A DNA stretch of 64,000 bases, taken from assembly GCF_029643245.1 (NCBI RefSeq), contig NZ_CP116398.1:3224001-3288000 (forward strand), written 5' to 3'. The DNA is from Methylomonas sp. EFPC3. GTDB taxonomy: Bacteria > Pseudomonadota > Gammaproteobacteria > Methylococcales > Methylomonadaceae. Of the stretch, positions 37,496 to 49,300 are shown in pieces (the stretch's first letter is position 1; each line of letters opens with the position of its first letter). Below the pieces are notes generated by a model that did not search any database, had not been told where the DNA came from, and was given only the letters and a program-made list of their open reading frames with translations. The translations under genes were made by a program, and so were the position numbers.

Positions 37496-38683
37496 TTACC
37501 TTTTTGGTCTGGTAATTTTATCCAAAGGCAAATTGAACCCATCATCCCCTGATTTTAGAAAATCTTCGTACAGCACAACGCTGATCATGCTGCGTGGAAG
37601 TTCGTGGTTTCGGTGAAAGGGTGTCACAAGCCAGTTCTCAGCTCGTGCTCGATCTAGCCAACGTTGGCAGGCTCCGATCATGTAATTGGCGGCATGCTGC
37701 GGGGTACAGGAAGTCCTGACCAAGAAGTCAGCCGCCGCCTTGGCACCAGCATAGATAATTCGATAGCATTGAGCCACCGAATAGTCTTGTAATAGATTAT
37801 TCAACATCACCGACGTGCTGCGCTGGGCCGAAGGCGGTAATCCTCGTTGTTTGGCGCAATAGTCGTAAAACTCCTTACATTCTGCAAAGGCCAAAGCGCG
37901 CACTAAATCAGGCAGCTGATCGAACCAATGCCTGGGCCATTTTCCGTGGGCGGCAACTTGTTCAATGCCTTGAATCAGATTAGTGCGGGAGGTGCTGGAT
38001 ATACTCCAAAAAATCGGAAAAGCCGTTTCAATTCGCGGCTCATTTTCGAACACACCGAAATTTTCAGGAACTGCTGAATTCGACACACTGAGTAATTTCG
38101 CCTGACCTAATTTCTGGACCAGCGTATGACCATAGTGACCTTTGGGGGCAAATGGCACAGCAGCCATATCCCAGACTGCCGTCGCCACCATACCATCAAT
38201 TCCACGACAACGCATCAGAGCCAGCAAAGCGACGGCCTGGTCCAATGCTAGGTAAGCAGGTTCAATACTCAGATTTTGGGTCTGTCCTCTTTGGCCATTT
38301 TTAGCATCAAGAACTTTTCTCGAAACCTTGCCAGAAACTGATCTCTGACGGTTACGGCAATGGTCACATTTACATCGCGAACTATCCTCATGTCTGCATT
38401 GGGAACAACGCATCGTTGTTTCATAATGCGCACTCCTAGATATTCTTGGGGACATCATCGCAGCATCGCAACAAGGACATACCAAGAACGAGTGAAGTAT
38501 CGGCGGGAATAATTTGAATAAATGATGCGGATGATGATCGACTTTGAATTCTGCCAGTAAATCGACAATCATTTCTCCCGCATAGTACCGTGTCATCAGA
38601 TTATCTATCTGACTGTCAGAAAGATGAGCCAATTTAGGATGGATCGACAAATTTGGCATTGGACAGCAAAGACAAAACGCCAA
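37496..38683 (-). CDS. Zinc-ribbon protein of unknown function, transposon accessory
   Basis: 395 residues. After an N-terminal helix-turn-helix-like stretch (LSDSQIDNLMTRYYAGEMIVDLLAEF) come two zinc ribbons: CPCC with CSQC, then CKCDHC. A long helical C-terminal domain follows (YCAKQRGLPPSAQRST, HAANYMIGACQRWLDRA). The combination of HTH plus zinc ribbons recalls transposon target-site proteins, but no TniQ motif is present. Divergent from the XRE regulator gene. An alternative start at codon 9 (MPNLSIHPKL) is possible. Function not assigned. Confidence 0.6.
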   Translation of the reverse strand: MAFCLCCPMPNLSIHPKLAHLSDSQIDNLMTRYYAGEMIVDLLAEFKVDHHPHHLFKLFPPILHSFLVCPCCDAAMMSPRISRSAHYETTMRCSQCRHEDSSRCKCDHCRNRQRSVSGKVSRKVLDAKNGQRGQTQNLSIEPAYLALDQAVALLALMRCRGIDGMVATAVWDMAAVPFAPKGHYGHTLVQKLGQAKLLSVSNSAVPENFGVFENEPRIETAFPIFWSISSTSRTNLIQGIEQVAAHGKWPRHWFDQLPDLVRALAFAECKEFYDYCAKQRGLPPSAQRSTSVMLNNLLQDYSVAQCYRIIYAGAKAAADFLVRTSCTPQHAANYMIGACQRWLDRARAENWLVTPFHRNHELPRSMISVVLYEDFLKSGDDGFNLPLDKITRPKR

Positions 38684-38756
38684 ATATAAGCCTGCAGAGC
38701 AAAATTGTCACTCATAGAGCGTGGCCTCATAGGATACCGGTAAGTAGCATCATGAA

Positions 38757-39017
38757 ATGCCTACCGACTCCCAGCCCATGCCTGACCCACTTGTCTTATT
38801 TGGACAACGTCTTGTCCAATTGAGGAAAGAGCGAGGCTGGTCTCAAGAGCAACTCGCACTCGAATGCGGTATGGCACGAAGTTATTTGGGAGGAGTAGAG
38901 CGGGGAAAACGAAATATTGCTTTGCTGAATATTTGCAAATTGGCGGATGCGTTATCAGTATCCCCTGCAGAGATGCTGAAGTTTAAAGGCGACAAAGGCC
39001 CTGAGGATAGCTACTGA
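38757..39017 (+). CDS. XRE-family helix-turn-helix regulator
   Basis: 86 residues. Classic Cro/CI HTH: FGQRLVQLRKERGWSQEQLA, then LECGMARSYLGGVERGKRNIALLNICKLADALSVSPAEML. Divergent from the 395-residue zinc protein and convergent with the STAND ATPase gene, it probably controls one of these or the transposon core. ATG 38757 is used; an overlapping ATG at 38752 is in another frame. Confidence 0.88.
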   Translation: MPTDSQPMPDPLVLFGQRLVQLRKERGWSQEQLALECGMARSYLGGVERGKRNIALLNICKLADALSVSPAEMLKFKGDKGPEDSY

Positions 39018-39033
39018 GTTTCAGTCACTATAC

Positions 39034-42000
39034 TTAATCCAAATCCAACAAGATCAGCTTTATAGCTGTTATTACAGCTGTTGGAGACGATGTCGAATCT
39101 CCATGTATTTGCTGCCAGAAGTCAACGGCAAAATCCGCTCCAGTTTTAACCAGTGAATCCAAAAATTCCGTTACTTCTCCTCTAAGTTCGATTGGTATGA
39201 TCGATTCCAACTCGATTAGCGTTGCCTCGATTTCCGCATTAGCCTTTTCGAGTATGTTCCATTCCTCCGAAGCACGATCTTTACCACCACAGCCAAAAGC
39301 TTTTATTGTTGAAACTTCAAGAATTGCCGCTATCAATGCGTCGAATTTTCGCCCTAACGAAATTTCAGCTGGTGAAAAACCTAGTTCCGCTAACCAAGAC
39401 ACATCCTCAAATGCTTGAGGAAACAACGTTTCTACACCTGAAAACGCTTGTTCCTGAATGCAAAAACGGCCAACGGCAGGCACAATCGTGATGCGTCGCC
39501 CAGTGCCTGCAATTTGTCTTACGGGTTCTGCGATCGCTTCAATTGTCGCCGGCCAATCTATCATTCGTTCTAGCGTCACGATAACGAGCAACTTTGCATA
39601 AGGCCAGGGACCACCAATTTCATTGACTGGACGGAAGGCAGCTCGTACAACATAGCCACAATCGCGTATCGTCGTTTCGAGTTCAACTTTCAATGCATCG
39701 AGACGGGCATCGAGTTGCTGTTGAATCTTGATAGACAACATACGAAGTGCATCATTAAAGCGTGACGTCTTCGATAAACTCGGCGCTAACTGGCTAACTT
39801 TCAAATTGCGAAAGCCGGATTCCCCTATAATCATACAAGCTTGTTCAACGATTGAACGTAGACGTAAGAGTGAAGAGGGCGGACCATCACCAATTAACAA
39901 CCAAGGTTCATCGCTGCTCGCTTTATCAATATGCTTCAAAATTTCGCTTGTCCGCGCATAAATCGTTGCAGCTCGCTCGGGTGCTTCGATCAATCCGCGC
40001 AAAAAATCGGCCGAACAGAAATTTAAAACGTTCTGAAGTTCGGAAACACCAATGCCAGAATTTTCCCCGGAAATCACATCCGGGTCTGGAGGTCTTGTTA
40101 GCTTACGCGATTCTTCATAGATTGCACCAAGTGTGTCTAAAAACTGTACCTTGGCCTTACCTCGCACAACCCCATCGATTAACTTCTCCAATAGTGGTAC
40201 AAGTGCCTCCAATAACCTTTTTGCTTCCGAAAGATATTGGCTCGTGCTATTGGCAGCGACTCGTTGTGCTACCGCCGCAATCCAACGCTTATTTCGTGCC
40301 GGTAAAGCTTCCGCCGGTAAATTGGATCTTGGGACACGCTTTGTAGCGATTGGAACGCCACCGATTCCTGCAGGTTCTCTATCTGCGGAGATTGCCGAAC
40401 AAACCGCTAGTTCGGCGGATGGAGCAAAAGCCAATAGTTTCCGACAAACGTCCACAACATCTTCGTGAAGGTTCGTTTGTATCCGGTCGGAGATATAGAA
40501 AACATCCGCGCAAACCGCCAATCCCTCTGGTTCGTTTCTAAGCTGAACCTTCGATACCCAAGGGGTCTCTTGTGTCAGCCGATCCAGTAGCGCCGTTTGG
40601 CCGACTTCATCTACCCAGTTGCAGGTTATTTCCGGTAATAGCAGCTGTGTTGTTTCGAGGAGTGCCGCTACTTCCGCAATTGGCATTGTGAGGAGATTTG
40701 GACGGAGGGCTATTAAATGTCCCTGAATAGCGGAAGGCAGTTGCATGCCGACTAAACTTGCCAAAAATCCCCTAACCGCATGCCAATCAGGGTTTTCAAG
40801 TAACCATTTTGGCCACAGTCTTTCTAGCCGCTCGAGCAACGGCAAACGGTAGTCGTTATGCACCATCTCTCGTAACAGCTGTGCTGCCTCAAAATGCGCC
40901 TGTAGTTTTTCTTCTAGAAATGGTTCCGTATTAGCGACGGCAAACATAGCCACCATAGTTGCTTGCGTAGTTGAAATCTTCAGTCGGTCTAAATGAGGCA
41001 ACCAACGTTCGACAGACTCGCCAATACTACCCGTATCTAAACCTCTTAAGATTGCAGCAAGTAAAATAAGATTTCCATCGCTGCATATCCGTTCTACCGC
41101 ACCACTGATGATTCCCTCTACTAATTCAGGCTCCCGTACTATCGTGCGTGTGATGAATCCTTCCATATCTTCAGGAGCAATACACAGAATGGCATGCCGC
41201 ACCGTCTCTACCTTAAAAGGTGGCGGTATCTCATGCGTAATATCTGCCATAGCAGCCGCTCTGATTTGATGTAGGCTTCCGAGACGTAAACCAGTATTCA
41301 GTTTTTGAACTAAATGCTCGTCAATAAGCCGTCTCAAAGCATCGGATAAATCGTCGTCATTGATAGCAAGCGTTTGACGAAGGCGTAAGAGTTCTACCGT
41401 ACCGCCGGTTCTTCCAATCATCGAAGTTACTCGAAGCACTGACAGTTCGTTACGGCGCTTCTCATGCACGCGCCTTACAACTTGATCCCGTAGAATTTCC
41501 TGTAAACGACGCTCTTGGGTAAGCAGATGTGTATATTCAAGAAGCAATCCGTTGCAAGTTTGCCAAGGTTCACGCCAACCAGGCCAATTAGTCTGGTCTC
41601 TATCACGCAATTCACGCCAAATTCGTTCGGCTAATATCGTATCCGGTTGTTCGCGGATTTCAATAGAGAGATTCCGACGCGCAACCAGAAACATATCTTC
41701 CTCGCGTAAGGAACCCAACAGTAGCACATTGGAGCGAGTAGCGGCTTCCGTAACTAACGCATCCCATAATCCTGTTTGATGCCTACCCACATCGTCGATA
41801 ACAAAGCCAATCGGCATATGCGCCGATGCCCGGAACGTATCTGCAAGGCGTAGGATGTCAACAATATCGCTTTCCGTAGCCGCATTGCGTATTCGGAACC
41901 AGCGTATGGTATGGCGACTCTGTTTTGCCGCTTCCCACAACAAACCGGATTTCCCTGAACCTGAAGGTCCTGCAATTAATACGGCACGTTGTCGTTCAAG

Positions 42001-42828
42001 CGCGTTGAGGACTCGCGTACTGGCTTCAGGACGTTCAGTAAGAAGACCGGCAGCAAGATGTCCTGGCTGAACATCGGTACCAAGATAAAAATTCCTGTCT
42101 TCTATTGGAGTCAAGAAATCTACCGACTCACATAATCCTCGCTGCAATGCTAATTCAAGGTCGGTTGAGGACAGAACACCAGCCAGCTTTTCAATTTCGT
42201 GTTCGAAGTCGGATACCGAAAGACTCAGAAAATCCCCTAGAGCACGTTCACCATTGTCGTCAGATAAAACGCCTATTTTATCTGCTATCGCTGCAAAACA
42301 GACAGAAGCCATCAATGGTAAGCAGTCCATTTTCCGCACAATCAAATCGATTGCACTCTCCATTGGCGAAGGAGCAAGCAATATTTGAGTCTTAGAAGAC
42401 CATTCAGTAGCGAACTTGTGCTGGGAGACTAAATTCAGAATCGCTTTCAAACTAGAAAGCGGGGTATAAGTTCCAACTTGAAGTCCAATACCATTGATAT
42501 CGCGTTCTAAAATCAATAGCACTCGTCCAGGCGAAGTAGCTGCGGCAGAAGCTCTGATCCAAAGCTCCTTCAGGTACTTTGCAACGTCGCTTCGGCCAAA
42601 CGGTCCCGCATTGTCTCTTCGAGATTTAATTTGAACGAATACCCTTTCGCTTGGCCCCCCTAATTCTGCATCGTCGAGGCCTTCCGGTATAACACTACCG
42701 TAGCTAAGATCGCCTGCCCAGCATCCTACCGCTAACCAAGCTATCGTAGCATCCTGGTATCTAAAGCCTCTCCCAGCATGAGACCCAGCACGCGTGGAAA
42801 TTTTTGGCTGATTGCCAATCATTGCCAA
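39034..42828 (-). CDS. Avs-like STAND ATPase with N-terminal Cap4-like nuclease domain
   Basis: 1264 residues. The N-terminus (GRGFRYQDATIAWLA ... VIPEGLDDAEL ... VQIKSRR at 65-71) fits the Cap4/DUF4297 dsDNA-endonuclease domain with a D-x-QxK active site. A P-loop ATPase follows: Walker A GPSGSGKSG from residue 287, Walker B GFVIDDVG. The remaining about 800 residues are helical and repeat-like, the usual sensor part. In Avs-type proteins the sensor binds a phage protein and the assembled nuclease degrades DNA. It is the outermost cargo gene beside the right end of the transposon, transcribed inward, and needs no partner gene. Confidence 0.75.
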   Translation of the reverse strand: MAMIGNQPKISTRAGSHAGRGFRYQDATIAWLAVGCWAGDLSYGSVIPEGLDDAELGGPSERVFVQIKSRRDNAGPFGRSDVAKYLKELWIRASAAATSPGRVLLILERDINGIGLQVGTYTPLSSLKAILNLVSQHKFATEWSSKTQILLAPSPMESAIDLIVRKMDCLPLMASVCFAAIADKIGVLSDDNGERALGDFLSLSVSDFEHEIEKLAGVLSSTDLELALQRGLCESVDFLTPIEDRNFYLGTDVQPGHLAAGLLTERPEASTRVLNALERQRAVLIAGPSGSGKSGLLWEAAKQSRHTIRWFRIRNAATESDIVDILRLADTFRASAHMPIGFVIDDVGRHQTGLWDALVTEAATRSNVLLLGSLREEDMFLVARRNLSIEIREQPDTILAERIWRELRDRDQTNWPGWREPWQTCNGLLLEYTHLLTQERRLQEILRDQVVRRVHEKRRNELSVLRVTSMIGRTGGTVELLRLRQTLAINDDDLSDALRRLIDEHLVQKLNTGLRLGSLHQIRAAAMADITHEIPPPFKVETVRHAILCIAPEDMEGFITRTIVREPELVEGIISGAVERICSDGNLILLAAILRGLDTGSIGESVERWLPHLDRLKISTTQATMVAMFAVANTEPFLEEKLQAHFEAAQLLREMVHNDYRLPLLERLERLWPKWLLENPDWHAVRGFLASLVGMQLPSAIQGHLIALRPNLLTMPIAEVAALLETTQLLLPEITCNWVDEVGQTALLDRLTQETPWVSKVQLRNEPEGLAVCADVFYISDRIQTNLHEDVVDVCRKLLAFAPSAELAVCSAISADREPAGIGGVPIATKRVPRSNLPAEALPARNKRWIAAVAQRVAANSTSQYLSEAKRLLEALVPLLEKLIDGVVRGKAKVQFLDTLGAIYEESRKLTRPPDPDVISGENSGIGVSELQNVLNFCSADFLRGLIEAPERAATIYARTSEILKHIDKASSDEPWLLIGDGPPSSLLRLRSIVEQACMIIGESGFRNLKVSQLAPSLSKTSRFNDALRMLSIKIQQQLDARLDALKVELETTIRDCGYVVRAAFRPVNEIGGPWPYAKLLVIVTLERMIDWPATIEAIAEPVRQIAGTGRRITIVPAVGRFCIQEQAFSGVETLFPQAFEDVSWLAELGFSPAEISLGRKFDALIAAILEVSTIKAFGCGGKDRASEEWNILEKANAEIEATLIELESIIPIELRGEVTEFLDSLVKTGADFAVDFWQQIHGDSTSSPTAVITAIKLILLDLD

Positions 42829-42897
42829 ACTGCAGACTCCTTGTGAATGAAAGAAGATGCCACTAAGATTTTTTGCAGAGACAGTTATTGCCGAATT

Positions 42898-42965
42898 TTT
42901 TCATTATTTGTGTCATTAGTTTTTCACTAATTTGGCACACTTTTCACTAATTGTGGCATCCGACA
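42898..42965. repeat. Transposon right end with three transposase-binding repeats
   Basis: On the minus strand it begins TGTCGGATGCCACAATTAGTG. Three tandem copies of the binding motif lie at about 42941-42958, 42920-42937 and 42898-42914. It is more compact than the left end, as usual in Tn7-like elements. Confidence 0.85.
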
Positions 42966-42968
42966 TGT

Positions 42969-42970
<2 letters not shown>
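42966..42970. repeat. 5-bp target-site duplication, right copy
   Basis: TGTTT, matching 2795-2799. Its last two bases belong to the gyrB stop codon (42969-42971), so the insertion lies at the very end of gyrB without changing the protein. Confidence 0.85.
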
Positions 42971-45416
<2,446 letters not shown>

Positions 45417-45471
45417 CTATCGCATTCGACAGATCATGCGTTGGTGATGGAGGATTCTAGTTTTTATTGTT

Positions 45472-45487
45472 CGTTCCACGTGAAACA
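45472..45487. promoter_or_regulatory. parS partition site 1
   Basis: CGTTCCACGTGAAACA differs from the ParB consensus TGTTNCACGTGAAACA at one base. Lies directly after the recF stop in the recF-gyrB gap. Confidence 0.85.
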
Positions 45488-46561
45488 TCAATGCTCGGTA
45501 ATCTTGCCTTGTTCCACGTGAAACCATTTGTAGTTATCGATGTTACTCAAATCGCCGAAGTCGGCTATTCCAGTGCTGCTGATAAATATTTGGCATTCAA
45601 GTCCGACCAAGTATTTTAGCAATTTTGCCCTGTTATCTGCATCCAATTCCGCGGTAAGGTCGTCTATCAGGATACAGCAGGTATTGGGACTGTCCCGATT
45701 AAGCAAGGTAACTTGCGCTAACAACAAAGCTAATACCAACAGCTTTTGCTGGCCGCGGGACAAGTAGTCCTTGGCTAAGCGTTTGCTGAAGTAGGTTTGG
45801 AAATCGGCTCGATGCGGACCGCTATGGGTAAAGCCGTAGCGCATGTCCTTGTCCAGATCGGTTTTTAACGCCTGCTCCAAATTCAATTTGTCGTCCCAGC
45901 CGGTGAGGACACGCAATGCCACGTCGTCGCCCCCTAAAAAATACCCGGCCATTTCCAGAAACACCGGCTGCAAAGCGTTCAAATAGCTCAGGCGGAACTC
46001 TTTGATCATCTGGCCATATTCCGCCAGTTCCCGATCCCAAGCCGAAATTTGCCGAACTTGCCGACTCTTCAGTAACGCATTGCGCTGCTGCAAGGCTTTA
46101 CTGTAATTACGCCAGCAAGACAGAAAATTCCTGTTTTGATTGAAAATCCCCCAATCCAAAAACTCTCTTCTGATTTGCGGTCCGGAATCCAGTAAACGGT
46201 AGCTTTTCGGATGGATCAGCTGTACCGGTAGCGCATAAGCCAAATCGGCTTTCTGCCGGTTTTCCTGGTCGATACGGATTTCGCATTGCTTGCTATCGAT
46301 CTGGATACCGAGCTGGCTGACCGAGCCGTTTTGCTGCCGATTTTGCGCCGCGACAGTCAATTGCGATTGATCGAAGGCGATGGCTTGCTTGATATGGGTA
46401 GTTCGAAACGACCGGGCGCGACCCAAGATGAAGATGGCCTCCAACAACGAACTTTTACCGCTGGCATTGGCCCCGGTAATGAAGTTGATGGACGGCGACG
46501 GCGAAATGCTGGCGGACTGGATGTTCCGCACCGCCAGAACATCCAACTTTAACAAAGTCAT
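45488..46561 (-). CDS. recF: DNA replication and repair protein RecF
   Basis: 357 residues. Walker A FITGANASGKSS, signature LSRGQQKLLVLALLLAQ and Walker B CILIDDLTAELD, as expected for the RecF ABC/SMC-like ATPase that loads RecA at gapped DNA. It lies 13 bp downstream of dnaN on the same strand. The final codons overlap a parS site, so selection for ParB binding may constrain its C-terminus. Confidence 0.96.
   Translation of the reverse strand: MTLLKLDVLAVRNIQSASISPSPSINFITGANASGKSSLLEAIFILGRARSFRTTHIKQAIAFDQSQLTVAAQNRQQNGSVSQLGIQIDSKQCEIRIDQENRQKADLAYALPVQLIHPKSYRLLDSGPQIRREFLDWGIFNQNRNFLSCWRNYSKALQQRNALLKSRQVRQISAWDRELAEYGQMIKEFRLSYLNALQPVFLEMAGYFLGGDDVALRVLTGWDDKLNLEQALKTDLDKDMRYGFTHSGPHRADFQTYFSKRLAKDYLSRGQQKLLVLALLLAQVTLLNRDSPNTCCILIDDLTAELDADNRAKLLKYLVGLECQIFISSTGIADFGDLSNIDNYKWFHVEQGKITEH
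45510..45525. promoter_or_regulatory. parS partition site 2, inside recF
   Basis: TGTTCCACGTGAAACC, one mismatch from consensus, within the last codons of recF and 38 bp from site 1. Confidence 0.85.
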
Positions 46562-46574
46562 GCCGGGAAGCGGT

Positions 46575-47678
46575 TTACATCCGCATCGGCATTACGATGA
46601 ATTTGAACAGGGCTTGTTCGGGCTCTTCGACAAAACAACTGCTGGCATTGCTGGCAATGGTCAAAACCGCCATTTCCGAATCCAGATTGGTCACCGCATC
46701 CAGCATGTATTGCGAATTGAACGAAATCGTCAAAGGCTCGCCCTGGTAATCGATCACCAATTCTTCCTCGGCTTCGTCATGCTCAGGATTGTGGGTACTC
46801 AGCTTCAGCGCATCGTCGGCAATATCGAAAGTAACGCCTTTGTATTTTTCGTTGGACAAAATCGCCACCCGGGTCAAGGCTTCCCGCAATAATTGTTTTT
46901 GTATCAACAGCGGCGACATGAAACTCTGGTTGAACACCTTGCTGAAATCCGGAAATTTGGCGTCTATCAATTTGGACGAGAACACCACATCCTTGTAATA
47001 GAGTTTGATGTGATTATTGGAGAACTGGATATTCAACTCGGCTTCCGGGTCGTCCAACAGCCGGCTCAATTCCTGTACCGCTTTTCTCGGCAAAATGATG
47101 CGGGCTTCGCAGCCGGTAGCCTGGCCAATGTCATCCTCGTAAATCGATAAGCGGTGGCCGTCGGACGCCACTAATTTCAATTTTGAATTGCTGACATGCA
47201 GCAACAAGCCGTTCAGATAGTAACGCACATCCTGGTTGGCCATACAAAACACGGTTTTTTCCAGCGCCTTCTTTAATTTGCCGGCGTTCAATATGAAATC
47301 GTATTCGTAGTTGGATTCGTTGAACTCCGGATAATGTTCAGCCGGCAAGGTACTCAACGAAAATCGGCTGCGCCCCGATACCAATTTCACCTTATCGTCC
47401 TGCAACTCGAAACTGACTTCGGCCGCAGGCGGCAGCAAGCGGCAAATATCCAGAAACTTTCGGGCCGGGACTGTGATCTCCCCCGACTTTAATATTGATT
47501 CGATATTTATCTTCGAGACAATTTGGATTTCAGTGTCGGTACCGGTCATTACCAATTGGTCGTCGCTGGCTTGCAACAGCACGTTGGAAAGAATGGGCAT
47601 GGTTTGCCGTTTCTCGATAACACTAACGATTTGCTGCAATGGAGCGAGAATTTGATCTCTGCCAATAATAAATTTCAT
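46575..47678 (-). CDS. dnaN: DNA polymerase III beta sliding clamp
   Basis: 367 residues, the family length. N-terminus MKFIIGRDQILAPLQQIVSV and ILSNVLLQ, three clamp domains, and a C-terminal end IVMPMRM typical of DnaN. First gene of the dnaN-recF-gyrB run. The gene expected just upstream, dnaA, is not there; an oriC-like stretch is found instead. Confidence 0.97.
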   Translation of the reverse strand: MKFIIGRDQILAPLQQIVSVIEKRQTMPILSNVLLQASDDQLVMTGTDTEIQIVSKINIESILKSGEITVPARKFLDICRLLPPAAEVSFELQDDKVKLVSGRSRFSLSTLPAEHYPEFNESNYEYDFILNAGKLKKALEKTVFCMANQDVRYYLNGLLLHVSNSKLKLVASDGHRLSIYEDDIGQATGCEARIILPRKAVQELSRLLDDPEAELNIQFSNNHIKLYYKDVVFSSKLIDAKFPDFSKVFNQSFMSPLLIQKQLLREALTRVAILSNEKYKGVTFDIADDALKLSTHNPEHDEAEEELVIDYQGEPLTISFNSQYMLDAVTNLDSEMAVLTIASNASSCFVEEPEQALFKFIVMPMRM

Positions 47679-47722
47679 ATCAATATCTTTTCTCTATTGT
47701 TATTACTATGAAAGCAAAACCT

Positions 47723-48288
47723 GTGGAAAAATAGTTTTTATCTTTAAAAATCAATAGCTTTTCAGCATATTGATTCTGTACGCTAACCGTCGCCGAGCTT
47801 GTTGAGCAGTTGTGGAAAACCGGCAACGGCAAACAAGGCTACAAGTTGTCCACATCTTTTGCCGACATTATCCAACATTCTTTTCAACAAGTTCGCTCTC
47901 CTTATTATGGAGGAAACAGACATGTCTCTCATCGGAAATGTGGTTTGTTTGGATTGGTCTGTGGTTGTTCGGATTCGTACCGCGTTTTTCTCGCCTTTGA
48001 TGCATCGTCGTAAATTTCCGCCGCTTCGCAGTTGGCTAGCCGGACCGACCTCCCAACAGCAAATCATAAATAACTTATTAAATCTTTTATTTTTGTTATT
48101 ACTATTAGGCGGAAAAAATTTGTGTATAAGTCAATTTTTATAATATTTTTCATATAGATGTAGTCCATGTAACTCTGTACATCCTGCGCATTGACGCCTG
48201 TTGCAAGATTGTGGATAACACCCCAGGTGGGTTTTATCCGGATGTTATCCACAAGATTTAACAAATTTTGCCGACACGCTTATCAACA
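47723..48288. other. Probable chromosomal replication origin (oriC)
   Basis: Perfect DnaA boxes TTATCCACA at 48245-48253 (plus) and 48210-48218 (minus). Near-boxes: TTTTCCACA at 47723-47731 and 47812-47820 (minus), TTGTCCACA at 47847-47855 and TTATCAACA at 48280-48288. An AT-rich stretch at 48062-48165 could be the unwinding element. No convincing gene lies in 47679-48395. Adjacent dnaN and nearby parS sites support the call. Confidence 0.75.
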
Positions 48289-48395
48289 ATGTTTATAAGT
48301 CCGATACGCTGATTTTGGCGCTTGAGCCGATAAACCCGTTGTAAGCCGGCCGATTGGCCTAAAATGGTAACGGCTCATTTTTTCAAGGAGAACTT

Positions 48396-49136
48396 ATGCT
48401 GGTACTTGGCGTGGATATTGGCGGATCCGGGATCAAAGGTGCGATAGTCAACACCGAAACCGGAGAATTGGTGTCGGAACGGCATCGTATCGACACGCCG
48501 CAGCCGGCGACTCCGGAAGCGGTGGCGGCGGTGTTGGCGCAATTGGTGGTGCATTTTCACTGGAACGGACCGGTAGGCTGCGGGTTTCCGGCCGCGGTGC
48601 AACACGGCGTCGCCTTGACGGCCTCCAATATTTCCAAGGCGTTTATCCAAACCGATATCGACAAATTGTTTTCGGAAGCGACAACCTGCGCCTGTTTCAA
48701 CGTCAACGACGCCGATGCCGCCGGCATTGCCGAAATGCGTTTCGGTCATGGCGTGGATCAAGCCGGCGTGGTGTTGCTGGTGACGGTAGGTACCGGTTTG
48801 GGGACCGCGTTGTTCACCGACGGTAAGTTATTGCCCAATACCGAGTTGGGCCATATCTTTTTGGAGAACGGCGTCAAAGCCGAACGTTATGCATCCGATG
48901 CGGCGCGCAAGATTGAGGATTTGGGTTGGAAAACCTGGGGTAAGCGTTTCAATACTTATTTAACGACGATGGAAAAGTTGTTCTGGCCCGACTTGATCAT
49001 TCTGGGCGGCGGCGCCAGCAAAAAGCTCGATAAATTCCAGGACCAGCTCGCGCTCAACACACCGGTAAAACCGGCCGCATTTTTAAACCAGGCCGGCATC
49101 GTCGGTGCCGCACTGTTTGCCAAGTCGAAACTTTAA
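48396..49136 (+). CDS. ppgK: Polyphosphate glucokinase (ROK family)
   Basis: 246 residues. N-terminal phosphate-binding motif [13 protein letters not shown], then [10 protein letters not shown] and [12 protein letters not shown], as in polyphosphate/ATP glucokinases. It lacks the cysteine-rich zinc motif of many ROK repressors and kinases. It phosphorylates glucose to glucose-6-phosphate with polyphosphate as donor. AAGGAG lies just upstream of ATG 48396. Monocistronic, next to oriC. Confidence 0.92.
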   Translation: MLVLGVDIGGSGIKGAIVNTETGELVSERHRIDTPQPATPEAVAAVLAQLVVHFHWNGPVGCGFPAAVQHGVALTASNISKAFIQTDIDKLFSEATTCACFNVNDADAAGIAEMRFGHGVDQAGVVLLVTVGTGLGTALFTDGKLLPNTELGHIFLENGVKAERYASDAARKIEDLGWKTWGKRFNTYLTTMEKLFWPDLIILGGGASKKLDKFQDQLALNTPVKPAAFLNQAGIVGAALFAKSKL

Positions 49137-49300
49137 TCCGGAGTAAGCCCAGCCGGCTTTGGCGTTGCGATTACTCGTCCGCTTTACCCGGTACGATGAT
49201 TGCTTGGTTTTACGCCGGTTGGGGAAGCTTTTTACGGTCGGCGTGTCCTGGCAGCTAAGTTTCTCTAAATTTCCGCTCTATCCAACCGCAGGCGTTAACC

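Larger units (their letters stand above)
2800..42965. mobile_element. Tn7-like transposon inserted at the 3' end of gyrB
   Basis: A 40,166-bp element. It starts TGTCGGGTGACACAATTAGTG and ends with the inverted counterpart (revcomp TGTCGGATGCCACAATTAGTG). It is bounded by matching TGTTT duplications. Both ends carry several copies of a binding motif close to TGNCACAAATAATGAAAA. Internal genes encode TnsA, TnsB, TnsC and two TniQ proteins. The right end lies three bases past the gyrB stop codon, much as Tn7 sits beside glmS. Cargo is a LysR-controlled metabolic cluster and an antiphage island. The layout (tnsA-B-C plus two tniQ genes) recalls Tn6022-type elements, which use a different site. 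Confidence 0.88.

Noticed and set aside
8826..42965. Treating L2 to the right end as the unit that inserted at gyrB
   Set aside because: The bases before L2 (AATTT) do not match TGTTT at the right, whereas those before L1 do.
47799..48143. Plus-strand frame over the oriC region
   Set aside because: It spans DnaA boxes and the AT-rich element and encodes no recognisable protein; low-complexity leucine run comes from AT-rich DNA.
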